NCBI GenBank assembly: GCA_017301995.1
Contig: JAFLEH010000031.1
Coordinates: 26,311-90,310, forward strand
DNA from: Verrucomicrobiota bacterium
GTDB lineage: Bacteria > Verrucomicrobiota > Verrucomicrobiia > Verrucomicrobiales > Akkermansiaceae
Length of the DNA: 64,000 nt
Direction of reading: 5' to 3'
Part shown: in pieces, positions 1 through 7,651 of the stretch
How the letters are laid out: each line of letters begins with the position of its first letter
Numbering within the stretch: position 1 is the stretch's first letter
Made by a program: the position numbers and the translations under genes
Notes under the pieces: model-generated
Told to the model about the DNA's origin: nothing
What the model saw: the letters and a program-made list of their open reading frames with translations, nothing else
Databases searched by the model: none

Positions 1-1
1 G

Positions 2-1441
2 CTCCGCGAGGCCGGAGGCGTGGAGCAGATCATCAAATCCCTCGCCCCGCTGGTGGGGGACAAAACCCCGCGGGACATCGCCCTGGAAATCGCGCGCGGC
101 AAACCGGCCGATGCCGAAGCCGCCATTGAGGCCCTCGCCCCGGTGCTGGAGGAACTCAAGCCGCTTAAGCGCCTGCATGCCCTGCTAGGCGGGGCCAGCG
201 TGGCCACCGACACGGGCGTCCGCGCGCGATTCCTCCATGCGTGCCTCGAAATCGAGTGGTATGACGAAGACGAGGATGAGGAGGAACCCGCGGAGAAAAG
301 CGGGGAACCATCCAAGCCCGCCCCGGTACGCGCCATCGGCCCGGTGGAGGCCGGAGTCTGGCGCAAGCTCATCGCGGATACGGCTAAAATCCCTAAGGAA
401 CTCGCGTCATCGAATCCAAGCCACCGCAATTCGTTGGACTCGCTGCTGGTGACCGAAACCATCGGCGACCTTGCCTGTTACGCGCTGGAGGCATCCATGG
501 AAACCGACCAAGGAATCTACGGGATCATCCGGGCCGCGGAGTTGTTGGGGAAAAAATCCTCCGAACTTGTCCGCGAATTCGCGGTCGCCCGGTTGGATGG
601 AAAAGCCCCACCCTCGCTGCCGGATGCGGAAAAGGTGAGCGAAGACCGTCTCAAGGAAATCATCGCCGCCGCCGGCGCGCTCAAGCCGACCGAGATCGGC
701 GCCCACATCAAGACCCTTACCCCGGACGAACAGGCAAAATGGCTACAATGGATCACCGATCCGGAAGACATCGAGGTTCCCCCATCCGTCAAGGCGATGG
801 CATGGATCGTTCAGGAGGAGATGAAGATTTGGAGAGATCCGCCATGGCCGGGGAAATACCAACCCGCCATCAAGACCGGTTTTCTTGTTTCGCCGGAAAA
901 CGTGCTGGCGCTGTTCAAAGAATACGCCGCCAAACCCGACGAAAGCACTCCACGCCTCGTTGTTTTCCGGACGTCCGACGACCACCCCGGTCTATCTGTC
1001 ACGGAAATCAAGATCGACCTAACCGCACCACTGCCGAAGGCGAAGCCGGGCGACGGCGGAAACGATGAGGATGAGGAAGCCGCCGCCGATCCTTCCGCCG
1101 GGCTTGCCCGCTGGCGGGACACCTTCAAAACCTGCATTGAAGCGCTGGAGAAGGCCCCCTCCGCATCCGGCGCCATCCACCTTCAATCGTCCGTCCAAGA
1201 AGAAGGCGGACACAAGGCGATGATCCTGATCGACAAGGACGGCAACCTATCCGTCGTCAAGGACGAGGATGAGGAATCCCCACCGGCCGACGCGCCCGCC
1301 GCAATCAAGGCCGCCCTCGGAACAGGAGGAGATCCGCAACAGGTCGTATGGATCGTCCTCGCCCGCAAACATCTTGACGCATTGATGAAAGATCCCACCC
1401 CGGAAACTCCCGACCCATCCGAAATCCTACCGCCGCCATGA
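2..1441 (+). CDS. Hypothetical acidic protein, probably 5'-truncated by the window edge
   Basis: I do not recognise the family. A GTG at 20 gives 473 residues, but the frame is open upstream to the window edge (codons from position 2 continue without a stop), so the true start is probably outside the window. The protein is hydrophilic with no membrane segment. It carries three acidic tracts: residues ~75-82 (DEDEDEEE), ~350 (DEDEEAA) and ~415 (DEDEES), and ends in a Pro-rich tail. Its stop overlaps the start of the MoxR ATPase gene by 4 bp (ATGA), so the two are probably translationally coupled. It may be a substrate or partner of the MoxR/vWA system, but that is inferred only from position. 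Confidence 0.7.
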   Translation, partial: LREAGGVEQIIKSLAPLVGDKTPRDIALEIARGKPADAEAAIEALAPVLEELKPLKRLHALLGGASVATDTGVRARFLHACLEIEWYDEDEDEEEPAEKSGEPSKPAPVRAIGPVEAGVWRKLIADTAKIPKELASSNPSHRNSLDSLLVTETIGDLACYALEASMETDQGIYGIIRAAELLGKKSSELVREFAVARLDGKAPPSLPDAEKVSEDRLKEIIAAAGALKPTEIGAHIKTLTPDEQAKWLQWITDPEDIEVPPSVKAMAWIVQEEMKIWRDPPWPGKYQPAIKTGFLVSPENVLALFKEYAAKPDESTPRLVVFRTSDDHPGLSVTEIKIDLTAPLPKAKPGDGGNDEDEEAAADPSAGLARWRDTFKTCIEALEKAPSASGAIHLQSSVQEEGGHKAMILIDKDGNLSVVKDEDEESPPADAPAAIKAALGTGGDPQQVVWIVLARKHLDALMKDPTPETPDPSEILPPP

Positions 1442-2421
1442 GCAACCCCGACCCCGCCGCCCAATGGGACCGTCTCCAGGAGACCGTCGCCGCCATCCGC
1501 TCGGAAACCGCCCGCGTCATCGTGGGCCAGGACGAGATCGTCGAACAATTGTTAGCCTCACTGGTTTGCAAGGGCCACTGCCTTCTCGTTGGCGTGCCCG
1601 GTTTGGCCAAGACCCTGCTCATCGCCACCATCGGCCGCATTCTGGGGCTGAAATTCCAGCGCATCCAGTTCACGCCGGACCTGATGCCCACCGACATCGT
1701 CGGTTCGGAAATCCTGCAAACCTCCGGCGACGGCGAGCGGTCGTTCCGTTTCGTGGCGGGACCGGTGTTCGCCAATCTGATCCTGGCCGACGAGATCAAC
1801 CGAACGCCGCCCAAGACCCAGGCGGCCTTGTTGGAAGCGATGCAGGAAAAGCAGGTGACTGTCAATGGCCAGACCCGCAGGCTGGACGAACCGTTCATCG
1901 TGTTCGCCACCCAGAACCCGATCGAGCACGAGGGAACCTATCCGCTTCCCGAGGCGCAGCTCGACCGGTTCTTTTTCCAACTCAACATCGGCTACCCCAC
2001 AATGGACGAGGAAGGCGAAATCATCCGCCGCACCACCGGCCACGATGATATCATTCCGAAAACCCTGCTGGACGCCGAGCGCGTGATGGAACTCCAGGCG
2101 GCCGCCGTGGATGTGCCGCTCCCGGATTCCGTGGTCCAGACGATTCTCAAACTGGTCCACTCCACGCGGCCCGATTCGCCCCACGCCACTCCGGAAGTGA
2201 AAAACTATGTCGCCTACGGGGCCGGCCCGCGCGCTTCCCAGTGCCTGGCCCGCGCCGCCCGCGCGCTCGCCCTGCTCCGAGGCCGCTCCGCCGCCTCGCC
2301 CGACGAAGTCCGCGCCGTGGCGCTCCCCGTCCTCCGCCACCGCGTCATCGCCAACTACAACGCCACCGGCGAAGGCGTCACCACCGACCAGATCATCGCA
2401 AAACTAATTGCCGGGATTTGA
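1438..2421 (+). CDS. MoxR-family AAA+ ATPase
   Basis: 327-residue MoxR-type AAA+ ATPase. Visible motifs: Walker A-like GVPGLAKT at ~52-59, Walker B LADEINR at ~115-121, the MoxR signature RTPPKTQAALLEAMQE following it, sensor-1 FATQNPIEHEGTYPLPEAQL and the arginine DRFF. Length fits the family. MoxR ATPases act as cytoplasmic chaperone-like remodellers together with DUF58 and von Willebrand A proteins, and those are encoded immediately downstream. The start overlaps the upstream gene by 4 bp. A 96-bp low-complexity tract separates it from the DUF58 gene. The exact client is unknown. Confidence 0.95.
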   Translation: MSNPDPAAQWDRLQETVAAIRSETARVIVGQDEIVEQLLASLVCKGHCLLVGVPGLAKTLLIATIGRILGLKFQRIQFTPDLMPTDIVGSEILQTSGDGERSFRFVAGPVFANLILADEINRTPPKTQAALLEAMQEKQVTVNGQTRRLDEPFIVFATQNPIEHEGTYPLPEAQLDRFFFQLNIGYPTMDEEGEIIRRTTGHDDIIPKTLLDAERVMELQAAAVDVPLPDSVVQTILKLVHSTRPDSPHATPEVKNYVAYGAGPRASQCLARAARALALLRGRSAASPDEVRAVALPVLRHRVIANYNATGEGVTTDQIIAKLIAGI

Positions 2422-2426
2422 GATTG

Positions 2427-2507
2427 TGGATGATGGATCGTAGATAGAAGATCTCCGATTCATCCGCCATCCGCCATCTTCTATCCACCATCCTCGATCC
2501 ACCATCC
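2427..2507. repeat. Low-complexity inverted repeat between moxR-like and DUF58 genes
   Basis: The gap between the two genes is a GGAT/ATCC-rich tract. GATAGAAGAT at 2443-2452 pairs perfectly with ATCTTCTATC at 2476-2485, and an outer arm TGGATGATGGATCG (2427-2440) pairs imperfectly with CGATCCACCATCC (2495-2507). CATCC-type words recur several times. It can form a long hairpin in the transcript inside an otherwise overlapping operon, so it may attenuate or protect the mRNA. It may equally be an interspersed repeat copy. Confidence 0.6.
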
Positions 2508-2517
2508 TCGATCTCCC

Positions 2518-3390
2518 ATGTCCCGCTTCCTCGATCCCGCCGACGTCCGCAGGCTCAAGAACTACGAGTTCGGGGCCAAGGCGATGGTTGAGGGTTATCT
2601 GGCCGGCCGGCACCGGTCGCACCAGCGCGGGTCGTCCATCGAGTTCCACGAATTCCGCCAGTATGCCCCCGGCGACGATCCGGCCCGCGTGGATTGGCGG
2701 GTTTTCGCGCGGAACGACAAACTGTTTCTCCGCACCTTCGAGCAGGAAACCAATCTGGAATGCCATATCTTCCTCGACTGCTCGGCGTCAATGGGCTTTC
2801 CCGAACAGACCGACCGGCTCAGCAAACTGGAATACGCCTCGTTTTTCTCGGCGGCCCTGGCCTGGTGGGTGATCTCGAAAAACGACCGGGTCTCGCTCAC
2901 GCTGTTTGACGACGGCATCCGCCGCTTCCTGCCGCCGGGATCGACCCGCAAGCACCTCAACGACCTGCTCAACACGCTGGAAACCAACAAGCCAGGCTCC
3001 GGCACCTCGCTCACCACCGCGCTCGGCCGCGCCCATCCGCTGCTCCGGCGCAAGGGCACGCTTGTTATCCTATCCGATTTTTTCACGGCCCCGGCCGCGC
3101 TCTTCGCCGCGCTCAATCCCTATCTGCACCGCGGTTTCCGCGTCCATCTTTTCCATGTGCTCGACCCGTCCGAAATGTCGCTCGACGACCGCGGCCTCTC
3201 GCGCTTCGTCGATATGGAAACCGGCGACCAACTGACGCTCCATCCGCACGCGTTCCGCGACGCGTGGCGCGGCGAGTTGCTCGCCCACACCCGCTCGCTG
3301 CGCGCGCTCGCCACCGCCCGCCGCACGGATTACGCGCTCACCTCCACCGCCGATCCCTACTTCGCCCTCTTTGACCGACTCCGCGAATGA
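2518..3390 (+). CDS. DUF58 domain-containing protein (vWA-like)
   Basis: 290 residues. The DUF58 core is seen as RRGSSIEFHEFRQYAPGDD-like residues (~38-56: SHQRGSSIEFHEFRQYAPGD) followed by the RVDWRVFARND segment typical of the family. A MIDAS-like LDCSASM at ~85-91 marks the von Willebrand A-like fold. No signal peptide or membrane span. DUF58 proteins are the usual partners of MoxR ATPases. The stop overlaps the next start (ATGA at 3387-3390). All four Leu-Thr pairs here use CTC or CTG, unlike the neighbouring genes, which favour CTA. Confidence 0.93.
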   Translation: MSRFLDPADVRRLKNYEFGAKAMVEGYLAGRHRSHQRGSSIEFHEFRQYAPGDDPARVDWRVFARNDKLFLRTFEQETNLECHIFLDCSASMGFPEQTDRLSKLEYASFFSAALAWWVISKNDRVSLTLFDDGIRRFLPPGSTRKHLNDLLNTLETNKPGSGTSLTTALGRAHPLLRRKGTLVILSDFFTAPAALFAALNPYLHRGFRVHLFHVLDPSEMSLDDRGLSRFVDMETGDQLTLHPHAFRDAWRGELLAHTRSLRALATARRTDYALTSTADPYFALFDRLRE

Positions 3391-5393
3391 GCATCCTGTT
3401 CCAATATCCCGCGCTGCTCGGCCTGCTCGCGCTGGCCGCGCTCCCGCCGTTGGTCCATCTGCTTTCCCGCGCGCGGCCTCCGGTCTATCGGTTTTCCAAC
3501 ACCGAGTTCCTCCGCCGCGTGCTGCGCACCACCGCGCGCTTCCGCCGCCCGCGCGACCGTTTCCTGCTGGTCCTGCGCACGCTCGCTGTCGCCGCGCTGG
3601 CCGCCGCCTTTGCCGCGCCCTATCTGATTTCCGGGAAAGCCGCGCCCGCCGGCGGAACATCCACCGCCATCCTGCTGATCGACCGCTCCGCCTCGATGGC
3701 CGCACGCGACGGCGCGGGCACCCGGTTCGACAGCGCCTGCAACCAGGCCGTGCGCTTTCTGGCAGCCGCCAAGCCGAAACAGGCCAACATCATCTGGATC
3801 GATGCCTCACCCGATCCGGTGTTTCCGGCACCCGGCCCCAATCTCACGTTTTTGCTGGATAAGCTGAAACAATCCAAACCCCTGCCGGAAAGCGGCCCAC
3901 CCTCGCCCGCTTTCGATCTGGCGCTGCGCCAGATCGCAACCGTTTCCGGCCGCCGGGAATTGGTGGTGATCTCCGATTTCCAAAGCGCCGCGTGGCGGGA
4001 ATTCGCCCCGAAACTGCCCGCCGATGTGATCCTGCGCGCCCAGCGCGTGGGCGAATCCGTTCCCAACAACACCGCGGTCGCCCGCCTGACCGCCCAACCG
4101 AACGAACCCGTCCGCGGCCAGGAGATCACGCTCCTAACCGAAGTGCGCAACCACTCGCCGGAACCCGTCACCGCCCGCCTCGCGCTGGACGCGGGCGGCG
4201 CGCTGCAATCGCAGTCGGTCAGCATCCCGCCGTGGGGCGGCGCGCAGGCGGCATTCGTCGTGCGACCCGCCGCCGCCGGCCCCCTGCCGGTCACCGTGTC
4301 GCTTGCCTCCGAACAGGCCGACGGCTTTCCGCAGGATGATTCGCGCCACCTCGTCGTCCCCGTGCGCGACTCGCTGCGGCTCGCTCTAACCGGACCGGCG
4401 GACGCACCGGACTCCGCCGTGCTCAAACGGATCGCGGGCGCGCTCGACTGGCTGGAAATCGTCGCGGAAGGATCGCCGCTGCCGCCTGATTTCATCTATC
4501 AATCCGGTTGGGACGGAACCGCTCCGGAAGCCATCCTCAAGGCTGCGGAAAACGGCGTCGCGCAGATCGTCCGTCCCGCGCCGGGATGTGCCTCCGCCGG
4601 GCTTTCGGTGTTGTTAGGCAATACCGACACGGTGGGATCGTCCGCGCTGGCGCCCGACATTTCGCAGGCCGGCTGGCAAGTGATCCCGGCCGCGGATCAT
4701 CCGGCAATCCGCATGTTCAAGTCGGGCGATTTCGGAAACCCCTTCGCCGGGGTGTTCCGCGAGCGGCTCAAGCTGCCCGCCGCTGCTCCGCAGAGAACCG
4801 TGGCCACCTATGCCGACGGAGTGCCCGCGTTGATCGAGCGGCCGACCTCCGGCGCGCCGGTGTTGCTGTGGAATCTGCCCCTCGATCCCGCGAAAACCGA
4901 CTGGCCCACCCGCGGGATCTTCCTCCCGGCCATCGCGGAAATCCTCCTGCGTTCGCGTGGCGCGGCCATTGCGGCTCCGGTGTTTTCGGATCCGGGATTG
5001 CCCGTGGCATGGTCGTCCGCCGATCCCGCGCATGCCGGAGCGGTTAGTCTCCAGGGACCCGATGCACAAGCGCTCCCCATCAGCGAATCCGCCACCGGCG
5101 AGGGTTCGCGCTGGCAGTCCGCCGATCCCGCCGTGCCCGGCATCTATCATTGGCTGATTTCGTCCCAACCGGTGGCCCACACCGCGGTGAATTTCCCGGA
5201 AATCGAATCGGACCTCCGCACGCTGGACGAAACCCCGGCCTTCGGCAACCTGGCCACCGGTGACGATTCGCTCGCCCGCCGCGCGGCACTTGCGCGCGGC
5301 GTTTCGCTCTGGCCGTGGCTGGCGCTCGCGGCACTCGGTTTCCTAACCATCGAATCGATCGTCCACCTGAGATCCCGCCCCGCCGCCGCCTGA
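3387..5393 (+). CDS. BatA-like membrane protein with vWA domain
   Basis: 668 residues. The N-terminus (FQYPALLGLLALAALPPLVH, then RFLLVLRTLAVAALAAAFAA) matches the two-helix BatA-type N-terminal domain seen in PVC-group and Bacteroidetes proteins. A MIDAS LLIDRSASM at ~93-101 begins a von Willebrand A domain. The middle is an Ig-like extracytoplasmic region, and a single helix (SLWPWLALAALGFLTIESIV) closes the protein near the C-terminus. It probably sits in the inner membrane with vWA exposed and works with MoxR/DUF58. The start overlaps DUF58 by 4 bp; the next gene follows after 14 nt. Confidence 0.9.
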   Translation: MSILFQYPALLGLLALAALPPLVHLLSRARPPVYRFSNTEFLRRVLRTTARFRRPRDRFLLVLRTLAVAALAAAFAAPYLISGKAAPAGGTSTAILLIDRSASMAARDGAGTRFDSACNQAVRFLAAAKPKQANIIWIDASPDPVFPAPGPNLTFLLDKLKQSKPLPESGPPSPAFDLALRQIATVSGRRELVVISDFQSAAWREFAPKLPADVILRAQRVGESVPNNTAVARLTAQPNEPVRGQEITLLTEVRNHSPEPVTARLALDAGGALQSQSVSIPPWGGAQAAFVVRPAAAGPLPVTVSLASEQADGFPQDDSRHLVVPVRDSLRLALTGPADAPDSAVLKRIAGALDWLEIVAEGSPLPPDFIYQSGWDGTAPEAILKAAENGVAQIVRPAPGCASAGLSVLLGNTDTVGSSALAPDISQAGWQVIPAADHPAIRMFKSGDFGNPFAGVFRERLKLPAAAPQRTVATYADGVPALIERPTSGAPVLLWNLPLDPAKTDWPTRGIFLPAIAEILLRSRGAAIAAPVFSDPGLPVAWSSADPAHAGAVSLQGPDAQALPISESATGEGSRWQSADPAVPGIYHWLISSQPVAHTAVNFPEIESDLRTLDETPAFGNLATGDDSLARRAALARGVSLWPWLALAALGFLTIESIVHLRSRPAAA

Positions 5394-5407
5394 TATCCAT
5401 CCGCCCC

Positions 5408-7624
5408 ATGAACCCCATATTCCCGCTTCCGATCCTGATCCCCGTCGTTCTCGCGGCGGGCGCGATCGCGCTGGCGGGCGCCTGGCGCGGCGGAATCGGC
5501 CTAACACAAAAACGGCGCTGGCTGTTGCTGGCCTTGCGGACGGCGGCCATCGCCGGGTTGTGCGTGATCCTTTTCGATCCCGGCCGCTGGGTGGCTCCGC
5601 CCGAGGTCCGCGTGCCCGCGTGGCTCGTGCTCCAGGATGTTTCCTCATCGATGAACCAACCGGCCGGCGAAGGGTCCACCCGCGCGAATGCCGCGGCGAA
5701 ACTAACCGCCCAAGCCGTCTCCGCCGCACACGATGCCGGGGTGCCTCTGCGCATCCATCCGTTTTCCGAAGGCCCCTCCGCGGCGGTCGCCGAACCGCCG
5801 CAGGCCGCCAACGGCTCCGGCACCCGCGTGGTGCGATCGGTCGCAGGACTGTTGGAGGAATCCGCCGCCACCGGCGATCCCGTGGCGGGCGTGATCGTTC
5901 TATCAGACGGGCGCCAGACCGGTGGATTCACCCAAACCGATCTGGACACGCTCGCCCTGCGCGCCCGGAGCCTCGACGCGGCGGTACACACCGTCACCCT
6001 CGGCGCGGATGCCACTCCCGCCGACCTCGCGCTGATCCAACCGCGCGCCGCGGTGACCGTTTTCGCCGGACAACCGGTGCGGATTCCCTTCGTGGTGAAA
6101 TCCACCGGACTTGATCCCGTTAGATCGACCGTTTCGCTCCGCGATGCCACCGGCAAGGAACTCGCCACGAAACAGGTGGATCTCGCGCCGGGCGCCACCG
6201 CGGGCGCGGCGTTCGACCTAACCTCTCCCTCCGAATCCGCCCAGTGGACCCTCGAAACACCCGCCCTACCCGGCGAGGTCCGCGTTTCCAACAATTCGGC
6301 GTCGGTCAACATCCGCGTCCTAACATCAAAGACGCGGGTGTTCCTGGTGGAGGGCGCGCCGTATTGGGACTCGAAATTCCTCGCGCAACTGCTCCGCGCC
6401 CAAACCCATGTGGAACTGCAGTCGGTCCACCGCCTGTCCGACCAACGCTATTTCCGGATCGACTCCGGAACGTCCAACTCCGAGACCGACCAACCGGTGT
6501 TTCCGAAGTCGCTGGAGGAACTGGCGCGCTTCGATCTGATCGTGTTCGGAAAGAACACCGATCCGTTTCTAACACCCGAAAACGCCGCGATGCTGCGCTC
6601 CTACGTCCGCGATCACGGCGGCGCCGTTCTCTTCTCACGCGGCAAGCCGACCACCGGCGAGGTTCCCGAACTGGAACCGCTTGAGCCGGTGGTGTGGGGC
6701 GCGGGAGGCATGGCGGATTTCCGGTTCATCCCCACCCGCGACGGCGAGGCCGCCGGATTGTTCGGGCAGGCGCTGCCCGCGCCGGACGCGTCGCTGTGGA
6801 CCTCCCTGCCGACCTTGCGCGACGGTCGTGGCGTTTCACTGGTCAAGCCGTTCGCCCGCGTGCTGGCGGAGGGATCGGGCGCGGGTTCCAACGCGCCCGG
6901 CGGCAGGTTCCCGGCGCTCGTTGTCAGCCGATACGGCCAGGGCGTGACGGGATTGGTCAACGGCGACGGCCTCTGGAAATGGGACTTCTTCCCGGAGGCC
7001 CGCGAGCTTGGAAATTGTTATGAGGATTTCTGGACGCAGGTGATCCAGTGGATGGCCTCGTATTCGGAGTTTCTCCCCGGCCAGGACTTCTCGCTGCGGC
7101 TTCCCTCCATGCGCGGTGAGTCCGGACTAACATTGCCGGCGTCGGTTTCCTACCGCGGACCCAAACCGGTTCCCCAACCAACCGTCCGGATCACCGCGCC
7201 GGACGGATCCGCCACCAACGTGACGCCCGCCGCCATCGCGGACCCGTCCGGCCGGCCGGCGTGGCGTTTGGCCTTCACGCCCGACCGACCGGGCCGGTGG
7301 TTGTTGAAGCTCGCCGATCCGAGAAAATCCGCTCCGCCCACACCGGAGGTGGCGTTTGTGGTGCCCGCTCCGCCGACCGAATCCGATGATCTATCCGCCG
7401 ATCCGGAGCTGATGGAAACCCTCGCCCGCGCCACCGGAGGCAACGCCGTGAAACCGGAAGGGTTCACCGGTTTTCTCGCGTCATCGCTCGACCGTTCCCG
7501 CACCGCCACCCGCGAGTCCGGCGCGGTTTGGCAATCATCGTGGCGCGCGGTTCCCGTCGCTCTGACTCTTGCCTTGATCTTCTCCCTCGAATGGCTGCTG
7601 CGTCGCCGCCAGGGCCTTTCGTGA
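5408..7624 (+). CDS. Membrane protein with vWA and glutamine-amidotransferase-like regions
   Basis: 738 residues from ATG 5408; a longer in-frame extension overlaps the upstream gene and lacks a membrane-protein start. Two N-terminal helices (FPLPILIPVVLAAGAIALAG; RWLLLALRTAAIAGLCVILF) precede a MIDAS LQDVSSSM (~75-82). The central part resembles the class-I amidotransferase-like fold found in this family (segment FLVEGAPYWDSKFLAQLLRA, later FDLIVFGKNTDPFLTPENA), with no obvious catalytic Cys. A helix at the extreme C-terminus (VALTLALIFSLEWLLRRR) anchors it. Third vWA-type protein of the cluster. Six of seven Leu-Thr pairs use CTA-AC. Confidence 0.88.
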   Translation: MNPIFPLPILIPVVLAAGAIALAGAWRGGIGLTQKRRWLLLALRTAAIAGLCVILFDPGRWVAPPEVRVPAWLVLQDVSSSMNQPAGEGSTRANAAAKLTAQAVSAAHDAGVPLRIHPFSEGPSAAVAEPPQAANGSGTRVVRSVAGLLEESAATGDPVAGVIVLSDGRQTGGFTQTDLDTLALRARSLDAAVHTVTLGADATPADLALIQPRAAVTVFAGQPVRIPFVVKSTGLDPVRSTVSLRDATGKELATKQVDLAPGATAGAAFDLTSPSESAQWTLETPALPGEVRVSNNSASVNIRVLTSKTRVFLVEGAPYWDSKFLAQLLRAQTHVELQSVHRLSDQRYFRIDSGTSNSETDQPVFPKSLEELARFDLIVFGKNTDPFLTPENAAMLRSYVRDHGGAVLFSRGKPTTGEVPELEPLEPVVWGAGGMADFRFIPTRDGEAAGLFGQALPAPDASLWTSLPTLRDGRGVSLVKPFARVLAEGSGAGSNAPGGRFPALVVSRYGQGVTGLVNGDGLWKWDFFPEARELGNCYEDFWTQVIQWMASYSEFLPGQDFSLRLPSMRGESGLTLPASVSYRGPKPVPQPTVRITAPDGSATNVTPAAIADPSGRPAWRLAFTPDRPGRWLLKLADPRKSAPPTPEVAFVVPAPPTESDDLSADPELMETLARATGGNAVKPEGFTGFLASSLDRSRTATRESGAVWQSSWRAVPVALTLALIFSLEWLLRRRQGLS

Positions 7625-7651
7625 CACTTTCCATCAGCAACCCAACCGTCC

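Noticed and set aside
5080..6312. 410-residue minus-strand open frame
   Set aside because: Antisense to the vWA genes, Arg/Ser/Pro-rich composition typical of shadow frames.
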